From an uncultured Bacteroidia bacterium (GTDB lineage: Bacteria > Bacteroidota > Bacteroidia > Bacteroidales > UBA932): a stretch of DNA of 64,000 nt. Of the stretch, positions 45,280-54,184 are shown piece by piece (the first letter of the stretch is position 1; each line of letters begins with the position of its first letter). The notes under the pieces are model-generated. The model was not told the DNA's origin and did not search any database. It was given only the letters and a program-made list of their open reading frames with translations. The stretch lies in assembly GCA_902779765.1 (NCBI GenBank), contig CACZCQ010000010.1:89336-153335 (forward strand), in the 5' to 3' direction. The translations under genes were made by a program, and so were the position numbers.

Positions 45280-45574
45280 ATTGTTTGTTATTTTAAGGAT
45301 GTTTTAACATACCACCAGCAAATATAGATACTATTTTTAATACATAACAAATTGATATTCAATTATTTATGTCATAAGAACTTTAGACAATATTAGAAAT
45401 TATTAGACATCTTTCAAAAAGACCGTGAAAGTACGGCGCATCTATAGCGCCGAACCCCCACAATTAAACCGCTTAATATCAGTTAGTTACGCTGATAAAA
45501 AGCGGCTTGGAGTACCAAATGGAGTACCAAATGAAATTATTTCAAATCCTTAGACACATTTTCTTATCTGCTCG
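45280..45574. other. Structured non-coding region of the element
   Basis: No gene. The left part (45280-45420) is AT-rich and likely holds the DUF3853 promoter. The right part has a perfect CGGCGC/GCGCCG stem (45434-45452), a nested stem CCGCTT-TATCAG/CTGATA-AAGCGG (45469-45505) with symmetric AA internal loops, and a perfect tandem 12-bp repeat GGAGTACCAAAT (45509-45520, 45521-45532). Layout resembles an origin, a transfer site or a regulatory RNA; none is proven. Confidence 0.5.
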
Positions 45575-46501
45575 CTATCGGCAATAAGGAGGCAGTTGTA
45601 TAGATTCCTCATTTTCGTATTCTTCCTTAGTTACCCAGGTTCCTTTTGATGTATCCCAGAATCCTGTACTTTGGAACAACCTCAAAGATGGATAATCCCT
45701 TAAAAAGACTTCGTTATTTATTCTTCGGTATTCGGATATGACTTTCAGGATTTCAGGAACTTTAATCTCTCTATCTGTTTTCCGTTCTCTAAATTTCAAC
45801 TGTTGTTTGATAACGAATCTTTTTCCATCTTTCCTCTGGAATACCCTGTTCAACCTATCGTTTGAACCAGGCCCCCATACTGCTAAGGCAAATCGACATG
45901 CATCGGCCAGAGATCCGATCCATTCTATTGGGGTTATTGGCGTGTATGTCTTTCCAAAGATAGCCTCTACTTGTTCATCGTCTCGTGCATTAAACCAGTT
46001 CTTAAAGTCTGCAGCCGATCCTTTGAATTTTTCCAAGCGTCCAACCTTGCGACTGGATTCGGTTGTTAATCGCTTCCATTCATTCAAGGCTAAGGCATAG
46101 TCGCTCCGGTTCTCTTTGGGAATGTCTATTGTCTGGTTCAATAGGTCTTCGACGGTCATCTTCAATACGCCTTCTTCCGTAGTGTATCCAAAAAGATCCC
46201 GAATAAGATCCCGAACGGTCATATTCAATACATCTTCTTCCGGAGTGTCTCCTATAAGATCCCGAACAGTCATGTTCAATACATCTTCTTCTGGAGCTCC
46301 TATAAGAGCCCGAACGGTCAACCCTAATACGCCTTTAATGGTTGAGCCTCTCAGCCCTCCGATTTCAAGCAGTTCAGACTCGTATTCTTTGAGCATTTCA
46401 AGCCGTTCTCTATGATCCTGGACACGGGCCACGCCTTTCAACTCGTAGTATATTTGTTTAGCTCTGCTTATCTGTTCCATTGTCTTATGATTAAAAGCCA
46501 T
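45575..46501 (-). CDS. Unrecognised 308-residue protein with tandem 17-residue repeats
   Basis: Residues of about 55-124 hold four copies of a unit of the form EEDVLNMTVRDLIGDTP; the second and third are nearly identical in DNA as well. The rest is unrecognised: a helical N-terminus, and a C-terminal half with DFKNWFNARDDEQVEAIFGK and IEWIGSLADACRFALAVWG, a pattern I have a weak impression of from Bacteroidetes element proteins. Starts within the end of the 78-residue gene (11-bp overlap). Candidate cargo of the element. Confidence 0.65.
   Translation of the reverse strand: MAFNHKTMEQISRAKQIYYELKGVARVQDHRERLEMLKEYESELLEIGGLRGSTIKGVLGLTVRALIGAPEEDVLNMTVRDLIGDTPEEDVLNMTVRDLIRDLFGYTTEEGVLKMTVEDLLNQTIDIPKENRSDYALALNEWKRLTTESSRKVGRLEKFKGSAADFKNWFNARDDEQVEAIFGKTYTPITPIEWIGSLADACRFALAVWGPGSNDRLNRVFQRKDGKRFVIKQQLKFRERKTDREIKVPEILKVISEYRRINNEVFLRDYPSLRLFQSTGFWDTSKGTWVTKEEYENEESIQLPPYCR
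46130..46339 (-). repeat. Four tandem coding repeats, 48-63 bp units
   Basis: Encodes residues 55-124 of the 308-residue protein. The word for VLNMTVRDLI occurs twice almost unchanged; the outer copies are diverged. Confidence 0.7.
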
Positions 46502-46727
46502 TGACTGAGTTCAAGAAATCCATCCTCTGCTGAGGATCAAGCTTAGAAAGATAGTATTTGGCCTTCCGCTTTTGGCCTCGAATCCAAAGAAGATAGGCTA
46601 CATCGATGTATAGCGATTCCTGTGTCATCCCTTGAAGATACTCTTCCTTGCTCTGGTTTGTTAGCAAAGGAGAGAATATCTGCATCAGCTCCGTTTGAGT
46701 CGGATTGAAGTCATAGATTGAGACCAT
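46491..46727 (-). CDS. Hypothetical 78-residue element protein
   Basis: Unrecognised, helical (SLYIDVAYLLWIRGQKRKAK resembles a TPR-like helix pair). Lies 3 bp after the integrase stop and overlaps the 308-residue gene by 11 bp, so the three form one unit. Confidence 0.6.
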   Translation of the reverse strand: MVSIYDFNPTQTELMQIFSPLLTNQSKEEYLQGMTQESLYIDVAYLLWIRGQKRKAKYYLSKLDPQQRMDFLNSVNGF

Positions 46728-46730
46728 ACT

Positions 46731-48047
46731 TTATAGCTTGTTAAATTTGTCCATTTCCTTAGCCTTCACACTATCTGCAATGTCAATATAAGGCTTCATC
46801 GCCTTGTAGTCATTGTGACCAGTCCATTTCATTACCACTTGCGGAGGGATTCCCAACATAAGAGCGTTGCAAATGAAAGTGCGGCGGGCCGTGTGCGTTC
46901 CGATGCATTCATACTTTGGCCGGGTCACTTCAATACGCTCTTGTCCTTTGAAATAAGTTTGGGTTACAGGTGTGTTAATCTCGCATAGTTCCATCAGATC
47001 TTTCAAGTATTCGTTCATCCGCTGATTGCTCAGCACAGGAAGAGCCTTATTGCCCAGGATCTCAACATCTGCGTACTTATCCAGAATAGCCTTAGCACGG
47101 TCTGTTAATTCGATGTTCAAAAGGTCTTGAGTCTTTATGCTTGTGACAGAAATATAGCCGTCTCTTACATCGGACTTCTTGAGGTTGAAGGCATCGGAAT
47201 ACCTCAACGAAGTGAAGGCGCAGAAGCAGAAGACATCACGCACTTTTTCGAGCGTTCCGGCGTGCTCGACTGTCTTCTCGTACTCCTCCCCGGCGGCATT
47301 AATTAGCTTGACAGTTGCCCCCTCTTCTGGGACCTGATAGGAATAGACTTTCATCAACTCAGACCATTCCAGAAATACCACCTTCTTTTCAGCCTGTTTC
47401 AACTTCGGGCTAAATGACTGGTAATCAATTCTAGTGTTAAAGCCTTTGGCAGTGGCCCAATTCAAAAACCATTTCAAATACCCAAGTTGTTTACCTATCG
47501 TACTATTCTTCATATCCAGGTCATTTCTACAGAAGTCCACGAATTTAAGCAAGCCGGACTCAGTGAAAGTGTCAAAGGTGGTACGGTGGTCGAACTCCTG
47601 CAAATGATTCTTGAGAGCATCGAATTTTTGATAAGTAGCCTTTGTCCAATCGTTTTGCCTCCCTCGCTCTCTACAGAACATAGAGAAGTAGTCCCAGAAG
47701 GTCAGTATTTGCACCTTCTCTGTTGAGGATGATCCGTTGGTCGGTCTGCCAAATTGAGAGAGAAACAAGGCTTTTATATCCACGTTTTCGGGCCGGGTGG
47801 GAGCTCCCTCGATTGCTTCGAAATATGAAGCGATCTTGCCTAACTTCGAATTGATGGTATTATAATTGACCTTCTTTGCATTGGTGGCCCCCTGCTTTAC
47901 TCTCATAGTATCAGTATTCCACTTAGCCGGATTGATAGCATATCCGGTTGAGGTGACGAAGCGATCTCCGAACAGAGAGATAGAAACCCTTATCGGAGCA
48001 TCGCCGGACTTTCCTGGTCTATTGTCAAGGTAGAATTTAACAGGCAT
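46731..48047 (-). CDS. int: Tyrosine recombinase (element integrase)
   Basis: 438 residues from the ATG at 48047 (a GTG three codons earlier is open). N-terminal arm-binding domain of the Bacteroidetes type, SAM-like core-binding domain (about 110-200), and the catalytic domain with R282 (TSLRYSDAF), H385 and R388 (HTARRTF), H411 (GHNDY) and nucleophile Y420 (KPYIDIA). All catalytic residues are present, so it should be active. Located next to the right attachment site and oriented toward the element interior. Confidence 0.93.
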   Translation of the reverse strand: MPVKFYLDNRPGKSGDAPIRVSISLFGDRFVTSTGYAINPAKWNTDTMRVKQGATNAKKVNYNTINSKLGKIASYFEAIEGAPTRPENVDIKALFLSQFGRPTNGSSSTEKVQILTFWDYFSMFCRERGRQNDWTKATYQKFDALKNHLQEFDHRTTFDTFTESGLLKFVDFCRNDLDMKNSTIGKQLGYLKWFLNWATAKGFNTRIDYQSFSPKLKQAEKKVVFLEWSELMKVYSYQVPEEGATVKLINAAGEEYEKTVEHAGTLEKVRDVFCFCAFTSLRYSDAFNLKKSDVRDGYISVTSIKTQDLLNIELTDRAKAILDKYADVEILGNKALPVLSNQRMNEYLKDLMELCEINTPVTQTYFKGQERIEVTRPKYECIGTHTARRTFICNALMLGIPPQVVMKWTGHNDYKAMKPYIDIADSVKAKEMDKFNKL

Positions 48048-48065
48048 ATTGCGCACGGTTATAAA

Positions 48066-48086
48066 TTACGCACGCAATTTACGCAC
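48066..48086. repeat. Candidate integrase arm sites, TTACGCAC x2
   Basis: TTACGCAC at 48066-48073 and 48079-48086, with a third copy at the other end of the element (42139-42146). Repeated words near both ends suit arm-type recombinase sites. Confidence 0.45.
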
Positions 48087-48201
48087 ACTTATTGACAAAA
48101 CAAAATAAAACGCAATAAAAAGCAACAAACAATAAATGGCCTACAATGTCATACAAAGAAGGTTTTCCGATATGCTTCAAAATGTGCGAAAACCTCTGGA
48201 C

Positions 48202-48219
48202 AATCTCGCTCTCTCCGCA
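48202..48219. other. Attachment site, far side (attR)
   Basis: Exact copy of the tRNA-Ser 3' end at 42090-42107. 48087-48201 is non-coding element DNA. Confidence 0.85.
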
Positions 48220-48226
48220 AAAAGAT

Positions 48227-48261
48227 AACGGCGCCCATTCAGGACGCCGTTTTTCTTTTTT
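48227..48261 (+). terminator. Probable original terminator of tRNA-Ser, now 6 kb away
   Basis: AACGGCG pairs with CGCCGTT, followed by a T-rich run. It lies 7 bp beyond the right attachment site, where the tRNA gene would have ended before integration. It also faces the Gfo/Idh gene end. Confidence 0.75.
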
Positions 48262-48275
48262 TACCCGGAGGGATG

Positions 48276-49622
48276 CTATACATCCAGGGCGTGCTTGTAA
48301 GCCGGACGGTACTCGTAGTGCATCAGCTTGGTAGCCTCCGGATCATGCATGAACTTCTGGACGATAGGATTCCATACGACCGGACGTCCGAGTTCCATGG
48401 CGATGTTACCCAGGTTGCAGACCGTGCAGGAAGAATGGCCGACCTCGACGGGAACGTTAGGATCGATCCTGGACTTGATGGCCTCGATGAACTTCCTGTG
48501 GTGGCCGACCTTGGTCTCGTAAGGCACATCGTCGTCGGCGGCGGCCTTCTTCATGTCGAACTTCTTGTCGGAAGCCGAGAATTTGCCACGGGAAACCTGG
48601 ATCCAGCCGTCTTCGCCGTAGATCTTCACGCCGGGAGTCGTACCGTCGAACGGTTCCTCGGACACGATCACACCGTTGTCATACTTGTAGGTGAGGCTGT
48701 CGTAGAAACTGTATCCCGGAGGTATGATCTCGACAGGGCCGCTGCCATCCTTTCCGAGAGCCCACTGGGCGATGTCGAACATATGTGCGCCCCAGTCAGT
48801 CATGAGACCGCCACCGGTAACCTTGTACCAGCGCCATGCACCCCAAAGCTTCTCGTTCTCCTCATTGGAAACGATAGGATCAAGGTCAGAATGATAATAG
48901 ACCGAAGTCGGGAGAGGTCCGAGCCACTTGTCCCAGTTCAGTCCGGCGGGAACCTCCATATGAGGAAGCTTGCACGGCATCGGGGCTCCGGTGACAGGAT
49001 TGACATCGTTCCTTCCGACGAAGACCTTGACCTTCTGGATCTTTCCGAGCTCACCTTCACGGGCGAGGGTCGCCGCATGGAAGAACTCGTCGCTGGAACG
49101 CTGCTGGCTTCCGACCTGGAGGATCCTGTTGTACTTGCGGACAGCCTTAACTAGCTGCTGGCCTTCATATATTGTAAGGGTGAGAGGTTTCTCCAGATAT
49201 ACATCCTTTCCGGCCTTGCAGGCAGCGATCGCGATGATGGCATGCTGGTGGTCGGGAACTGCGATAACGACGGCATCGATGTCGGGACGTGCCAGGACAT
49301 CCTGATAGTCCTCATAGACATCGACCTTTACCTTCTTCTCTCCCTTTCCTTGATAATACTTGGTCACCCTGTTGACGAAACGGTCCCTCTTGATGTCATA
49401 TACATCGCAGCCCGCGACGACACGCACATCATCCATGGACATGAATCCGCTGAGAAGATACATGGCCTGCTGGCCGAGGCCGATAAAGCCCATATTGATC
49501 TTGTCGTTGGGTGTTTTCTTCTTGGCGGCAGCCGGGGCGGCCGACGCGCTGATAATACCTGCAGGCATCATGATGCCCGCTGCTCCGATAGCAGAAGCCT
49601 TCAGGAAATCTCTACGTACCAT
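48276..49622 (-). CDS. Tat-exported Gfo/Idh/MocA oxidoreductase
   Basis: 448 residues with a Tat signal (VRRDFLKASAIGAAGIMMPA). NAD-binding segment KINMGFIGLGQQAMYLL (about 42-58), the EKPLTLTIYEG motif, and a C-terminal sandwich with GGGLMTDWGAHMFDIAQWA. Family members oxidise or rearrange sugars; some Bacteroidetes ones act in the periplasm on glycans with bound NAD. Substrate unknown. A near-consensus TATATTTA box lies about 20 bp upstream. Confidence 0.88.
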   Translation of the reverse strand: MVRRDFLKASAIGAAGIMMPAGIISASAAPAAAKKKTPNDKINMGFIGLGQQAMYLLSGFMSMDDVRVVAGCDVYDIKRDRFVNRVTKYYQGKGEKKVKVDVYEDYQDVLARPDIDAVVIAVPDHQHAIIAIAACKAGKDVYLEKPLTLTIYEGQQLVKAVRKYNRILQVGSQQRSSDEFFHAATLAREGELGKIQKVKVFVGRNDVNPVTGAPMPCKLPHMEVPAGLNWDKWLGPLPTSVYYHSDLDPIVSNEENEKLWGAWRWYKVTGGGLMTDWGAHMFDIAQWALGKDGSGPVEIIPPGYSFYDSLTYKYDNGVIVSEEPFDGTTPGVKIYGEDGWIQVSRGKFSASDKKFDMKKAAADDDVPYETKVGHHRKFIEAIKSRIDPNVPVEVGHSSCTVCNLGNIAMELGRPVVWNPIVQKFMHDPEATKLMHYEYRPAYKHALDV

Positions 49623-49793
49623 GTTTTAGTGTTTAATCTTTGATATGGTAAATATACTAAAAAAATCAAAAAATTAATATTGGTGGCAAGGCGTTTTGGC
49701 ACGGAAATGGTATTATTGAATAACGACACAATAATTTTTTACTCATAAACCAAAAACTGACTCAATAGTTATTTCATAAGTATTGAACAATAA

Positions 49794-49825
49794 AACGGAA
49801 GCCGGTCGTGAGACACGCTTCCGTT
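49794..49825 (-). terminator. Terminator downstream of the DUF1343/ATP synthase unit
   Basis: AACGGAAGC (49794-49802) pairs with GCTTCCGTT (49817-49825); on the minus strand the stem is followed by TTTATTG. It lies 29 bp past the DUF1343 stop. The remaining 49626-49793 is AT-rich with no gene. Confidence 0.65.
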
Positions 49826-49854
49826 ATACTTTTATATTCAGGCCGACGGTCCGG

Positions 49855-51060
49855 TTACTCCGGATACAGGAGATAAGGCCTGCGAAGGACCTTGAAGGCC
49901 TCGACATCGTCCTTCCAACGGGCTTTGATCTCGGCGGCAGAAGCACCTGAAAGGATCATTTCCTTGATATAGCCCACGCCGGCCAGCTTGTCGAAGAAAT
50001 TGCCGGTGCCGAAGAATGCTTCTCCCATATCCAGATCCTTGAAGGCCGTGATCACATATTCAAGATTGATCCCTTCTTCCCAGATCTCCTCGAGAGGTTT
50101 CTCATGAAGGTCCACTCCGTGGCAGGTCCGGTCCTTCAGGGGAGGATTTTTCGCTCCGGGCACGCTTCTGGGGGTAAAGGTGAACTCTCCGGTCATGTCC
50201 GGATGGCCGAACATCTCGAACGGATAGTCGGTTCCCCTTCCTAGGGAAACCACCGTACCCTCGAAATAACAGGTTGAAGCATAGAGATACACGGCTCTCA
50301 TATCCTTCAGGTTCGGAGAAGGCGGGACGATAAGCGAGGTCTTCATGGGATGTGAATAACCAAGGCAGGGTACGACTTCCAGGTCACATTTCAGCCCGTC
50401 CTCAAGCCAGCCTTCCCCATTGATCATCAAGGCAAGTTCCCCGAGAGTCATTCCGTGTACCGTAGGGACGGGCAGCCACCCGACTCCGGAACGGTATTTC
50501 AGGTCCAGAATCGGTCCGTCCACATAAAAACCGTTCGGATTGGGACGGTCCAGGATGATCACCTTCTTCCCAAGCCTGGCACAGTGCTCCATAAGGTGAT
50601 GCATCGTAACATAGTAGGTATAATACCTCAGGCCTACGTCCTGGATGTCCACCAGGAGCACATCATACTTATCCTTGTTGTCAACCGCAGCATCCTTGTT
50701 ACCTCCATAGAGGGATGCTATCTCGACCCCGGTTTCCGGATCGATACTGCTGGAGACCTTCTCCCCGGCATCCGCAGTCCCCCTGAACCCATGTTCAGGC
50801 GAGAAGATGATCCTTACGTCCACTCCCTTTTCCAGGAGGACATCCACCAGATGGGGACCGTAGTCGGATCCGTTCATCACGTTTCCGACTATCCCGCTGT
50901 GATTGCTGAATACCGCGACTTTCTTCCCTTCGAGAGCAGGTACGTACTCCTCGAACCGCTCGTCTCCCAGGATCACCCTGTCAGGGGTCTTATCCTGTGC
51001 ACAGGAGGAGAAGCACCAGGTCAATACTACCAGGCTGTATAGCAATGGATTGCAAATCAT
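49855..51060 (-). CDS. DUF1343 lipoprotein (NamZ-like exo-beta-N-acetylmuramidase family)
   Basis: 401 residues with a lipobox (CFSSC). Core motifs: VAVFSNHSGIVG, FSPEHGFRGTADAGE, DVLLVDIQDVGLRYYTY and LDRPNPNG. NamZ in this family removes MurNAc from peptidoglycan chain ends, so a cell-wall recycling or turnover role is likely. Starts 8 bp after atpG, so it is probably read with the ATP synthase operon. Confidence 0.87.
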   Translation of the reverse strand: MICNPLLYSLVVLTWCFSSCAQDKTPDRVILGDERFEEYVPALEGKKVAVFSNHSGIVGNVMNGSDYGPHLVDVLLEKGVDVRIIFSPEHGFRGTADAGEKVSSSIDPETGVEIASLYGGNKDAAVDNKDKYDVLLVDIQDVGLRYYTYYVTMHHLMEHCARLGKKVIILDRPNPNGFYVDGPILDLKYRSGVGWLPVPTVHGMTLGELALMINGEGWLEDGLKCDLEVVPCLGYSHPMKTSLIVPPSPNLKDMRAVYLYASTCYFEGTVVSLGRGTDYPFEMFGHPDMTGEFTFTPRSVPGAKNPPLKDRTCHGVDLHEKPLEEIWEEGINLEYVITAFKDLDMGEAFFGTGNFFDKLAGVGYIKEMILSGASAAEIKARWKDDVEAFKVLRRPYLLYPE

Positions 51061-51068
51061 GATCCTAT

Positions 51069-52001
51069 TTATTTTTGAAGGGAGCCTCCGACGATGTCGA
51101 GAATCTCTGACGTTATCTTCTGCTGGCGTCCCTTGTTGTATTCTAGGGTCAGTTCCTGAAGCAGGTCTTCCGCATTGTCGGTAGCGGTCTGCATGGCAAC
51201 GGTCCTGGCAGCATGCTCGGCCGCACTGCTGTCCAGTAAGGTCGTGAATATCCTGAGACGGACGACCTTGGGCATCAGCACCTCCAGCAACTCCGAAGGG
51301 GAAGGCTCGATAATCAAGTCTTCCGGGTTCCTGGGCCTGGGCATCTCTTCCTCCAGGACCTCCGGCTTCTTGCCGGCATTGAGACCGGGTGCCTCGACGG
51401 AAAGGGTCAGAGGCAGGAAAACCTGCCTGGTTGTCGGTTGGGAAGCGGTGGACTTGAAGTGGTTGTAGACGAGTTCCACCTTGTCATAGCTTCCGTCCAG
51501 GAATCTGTCCATCAACTCCTGGGCAAGCTTTGATGCAGCCTCGTAATTCGGAGACTCCATCATCCGGGAATAATCCTGCCCGCAGATGAAACCGGCTTTC
51601 TTCAGCGAATCGGAAATCTTCCGGCCAATCGGATAGACGGTAATATCCGAATCCTTCAGTCCGGAGGAACGATAATCCCTTATCAAGGACATCGTCTCGC
51701 GAGCCACATTGGAGTTGAATGCTCCGCAGAGTGAGGAATTCGAGGAAAAGGCCACGATAGCCACCTTCTTTACCGGCCTTGCCACCATGATACCGTTCTC
51801 CGACCGGTCACTGACCTCCACGTCGGAAGAAAGGATATCGACAAGGATCCGGTGCAGCTGCCTCTCGTAAGGCAGCATGTTACCGATAGCCTGCTGGGCC
51901 TTGCGGAGTTTTGCGGATGCTACCAGCTTCATCGCCGAAGTGATCTTCAGCGTACTGCTTACGGAAGCGATCCTGCTCTTTATTTCCTTGAGGGAAGCCA
52001 T
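51069..52001 (-). CDS. atpG: ATP synthase gamma subunit
   Basis: 310 residues. The rotor shaft of F1: N-terminal helix SLKEIKSRIASVSSTLKITSAM in two parts and C-terminal helix MQTATDNAEDLLQELTLEYN match the family. A middle insert (about 195-225) is longer than in E. coli. Overlaps the atpA stop by one base. Confidence 0.94.
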   Translation of the reverse strand: MASLKEIKSRIASVSSTLKITSAMKLVASAKLRKAQQAIGNMLPYERQLHRILVDILSSDVEVSDRSENGIMVARPVKKVAIVAFSSNSSLCGAFNSNVARETMSLIRDYRSSGLKDSDITVYPIGRKISDSLKKAGFICGQDYSRMMESPNYEAASKLAQELMDRFLDGSYDKVELVYNHFKSTASQPTTRQVFLPLTLSVEAPGLNAGKKPEVLEEEMPRPRNPEDLIIEPSPSELLEVLMPKVVRLRIFTTLLDSSAAEHAARTVAMQTATDNAEDLLQELTLEYNKGRQQKITSEILDIVGGSLQK

Positions 52002-53587
52002 CAGGCCAGAATGGATTTAACGACGGATTCAGCGGTTTCTTCTATTACCTTGGATATGCCCTCATCTATCTTTCCGGCACCAAGGGTATCGATAACATCC
52101 TGATGGACAGCCCTCATACGGTCCAGGAACATGGATTGGAACTCGGTTACCTGGTCTGTCCGGATCTCGCTCATCAGGGCGTGCGTACCACAATACAGGA
52201 TTGCAACCTGCTCTCCTACAGGCATTGGAGAATACTGCGCCTGGACCAGAAGCTTGTTGTTCTTGCGACCTTTGTCAAGGGCCATCGCAGTGACCTTGTC
52301 CATGTCGGAAGAGAACTTGGAGAACGATTCCAACTCATTGTACTGTGCCTGGTCGATCTTCAATGTGCCGGCGACTTTCTTCATCGACTTGACCTGGGCG
52401 GAACCTCCCACCCTGGAAACAGAGATACCGACATTGATCGCAGGTCTCTGCCCCTGGTTGAACAATCCGGACTCGAGATAGATCTGTCCGTCGGTGATGG
52501 AGATCACGTTGGTAGGGATATATGCGGAGACATCACCCGCCTGGGTCTCGATTATAGGAAGAGCGGTCAGGGAACCGCCGGCTTTTACCTTTCCCCTCAA
52601 CGACTCGGGAAGATCGTTCATCTGCTCAGCGACTTCCTGCTGGTCAATAATCTTGGCAGCCCTCTCGAGAAGTCTTGAATGCAGATAGAACACGTCTCCG
52701 GGATAGGCTTCACGGCCCGATGGACGGTGCAGGATCAAGGAGACCTCGCGATATGCTACCGCCTGCTTGGAAAGGTCGTCATATACGACCAGTGCAGAAC
52801 GTCCGGTATCGCGGAAATATTCACCTATCGCAGCTCCTGCGAATGGAGCGAAATACTGCAGTGCCGCCGGATCGGCAGCGGTGGCCGCTACTACGATGGT
52901 ATAGTCCATAGCCCCTTTGGCGCGAAGGGTCTCGACTATGTTCGCCACCGTCGATCCTTTCTGGCCGACCGCCACATAGATGCAGAATACCGGCTTCCCG
53001 GCGAGGAAGCAGGACCGCTGGTTGATGATAGTATCGATGGCGATCGCAGTCTTTCCGGTCTGACGGTCGCCGATGATGAGTTCCCTCTGTCCCCTTCCTA
53101 TCGGAATCATGGCATCGATAGCCTTGAGACCGGTCTGAAGCGGTTCTGTCACTGGCTGGCGGTATACCACTCCGGGAGCCTTGCGTTCCAGCGGCATCTC
53201 GGTGAGTTCGCCGTCTATGCTGCCCAGGCCATCCAGAGGGACTCCGAGAGGATCGACGACGCGGCCTAGCATGGACTCGCCTACCTTGATGGAAGCGATA
53301 CGGCCTGTACGGCGGACGGTCATTCCCTCCTTCACTTCATCGGTAGGGCCGAGAAGGACCGCACCGACATTATCCTGCTCCAGATTCATCACGACACCCA
53401 TCACCCCGCTTTCGAATTCCAGGAGCTCTCCGGCCTCGGCATTGGTAAGACCATACATCCTGGCCACGCCGTCGCTTACCTGAAGAACCTTGCCTATCTC
53501 TTCGAAATGGAGCGAGGTATCGATGTCCTTCAATTGCTGAAGGAGGACCTGTGAGACCTCACTTGGTTTTATGTTGTTTTGCGCCAT
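52001..53587 (-). CDS. atpA: ATP synthase alpha subunit
   Basis: 528 residues, full length. Non-catalytic nucleotide-binding subunit of F1: Walker [11 protein letters not shown], the [17 protein letters not shown] signature and the [12 protein letters not shown] segment. 6 bp after atpH, coupled to atpG. Confidence 0.97.
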   Translation of the reverse strand: MAQNNIKPSEVSQVLLQQLKDIDTSLHFEEIGKVLQVSDGVARMYGLTNAEAGELLEFESGVMGVVMNLEQDNVGAVLLGPTDEVKEGMTVRRTGRIASIKVGESMLGRVVDPLGVPLDGLGSIDGELTEMPLERKAPGVVYRQPVTEPLQTGLKAIDAMIPIGRGQRELIIGDRQTGKTAIAIDTIINQRSCFLAGKPVFCIYVAVGQKGSTVANIVETLRAKGAMDYTIVVAATAADPAALQYFAPFAGAAIGEYFRDTGRSALVVYDDLSKQAVAYREVSLILHRPSGREAYPGDVFYLHSRLLERAAKIIDQQEVAEQMNDLPESLRGKVKAGGSLTALPIIETQAGDVSAYIPTNVISITDGQIYLESGLFNQGQRPAINVGISVSRVGGSAQVKSMKKVAGTLKIDQAQYNELESFSKFSSDMDKVTAMALDKGRKNNKLLVQAQYSPMPVGEQVAILYCGTHALMSEIRTDQVTEFQSMFLDRMRAVHQDVIDTLGAGKIDEGISKVIEETAESVVKSILA

Positions 53588-53593
53588 ATGATA

Positions 53594-54184
53594 CTATACT
53601 ATTCTACGGTTACGTTCTATGAACTGTTTGCGTATGAGATCCAGTTGATGCGATACAGAAGCATCTAGGAGTTGGTCCTCAACCTCCAGAAGGAATCCGC
53701 CGATCAAGGACTCGTCGACCTCGGTCTTCAGCAGGAGCTTCTTGCCGCTCCTTGATTCTATCATGTCCCGGATCCTTTCTTCCAAGGCCTTTCCGTCCCT
53801 TGTCGCCCCTTCCTCGGAAGGGAAAACCAAACGGCCGCGTACGATACCGCGGGACTTGTAATACTCGGATATGAAACTGTTGAATATGAGTCTGATCTCG
53901 CCGATACGTCCGTTCCTGCCAAGCAGACCGATGAAACTCCGGAGTTCAGGAGCCATTATCCCGGAGGATGTGTCGCCTCCGGAAAGGACAGTCTCGAAAA
54001 GAGCTGTCTTCTGGTCTGGAGTCACAGCCTGAAGGTCATCCACCGCACGCCGCAATTCCGGCACCGCGCCCAAGGCGTCCTGCAACACCTGGACCTGCTG
54101 CACCACACGCTCTCCATTGCCGGTCTCATCGACCAGTTTCAGGAGCGCCTTTGCATAGCGCGAGGCGATCAAACCCATGCTCAT
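53594..54184 (-). CDS. atpH: ATP synthase delta subunit
   Basis: 196 residues; connects F1 to the peripheral stalk. N-terminal helical domain (ASRYAKALLKLVDETG) and C-terminal domain (KKLLLKTEVDESLIGGFLLEVEDQLLDAS in parts). ATG at 54184 overlaps the atpF stop (ATGA); a second ATG two codons later is equally possible. Confidence 0.93.
   Translation of the reverse strand: MSMGLIASRYAKALLKLVDETGNGERVVQQVQVLQDALGAVPELRRAVDDLQAVTPDQKTALFETVLSGGDTSSGIMAPELRSFIGLLGRNGRIGEIRLIFNSFISEYYKSRGIVRGRLVFPSEEGATRDGKALEERIRDMIESRSGKKLLLKTEVDESLIGGFLLEVEDQLLDASVSHQLDLIRKQFIERNRRIV

Larger units (their letters stand above)
42108..48219. mobile_element. Integrative element at tRNA-Ser, about 6.1 kb
   Basis: Bounded by 18-bp direct repeats of the tRNA 3' end, with a tyrosine recombinase gene beginning next to the right repeat. 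All genes read leftward, toward the tRNA. Base composition is AT-richer than both flanks. Recognised content: the integrase, a DUF3853 protein, a winged-helix protein, a DUF6291 protein and a basic phage-like protein; the rest is unrecognised. No relaxase, replication initiator, capsid or toxin is visible. Could be a phage satellite, a mobilizable element using outside functions, or a reduced prophage. Confidence 0.85.

Noticed and set aside
48048-48056. GTG start for the integrase
   Set aside because: The ATG three codons later gives the usual MPVKFYL-type beginning.
42108-48219. Conjugative transposon or prophage
   Set aside because: No relaxase, tra, terminase large subunit, portal or capsid gene recognised in 6.1 kb.
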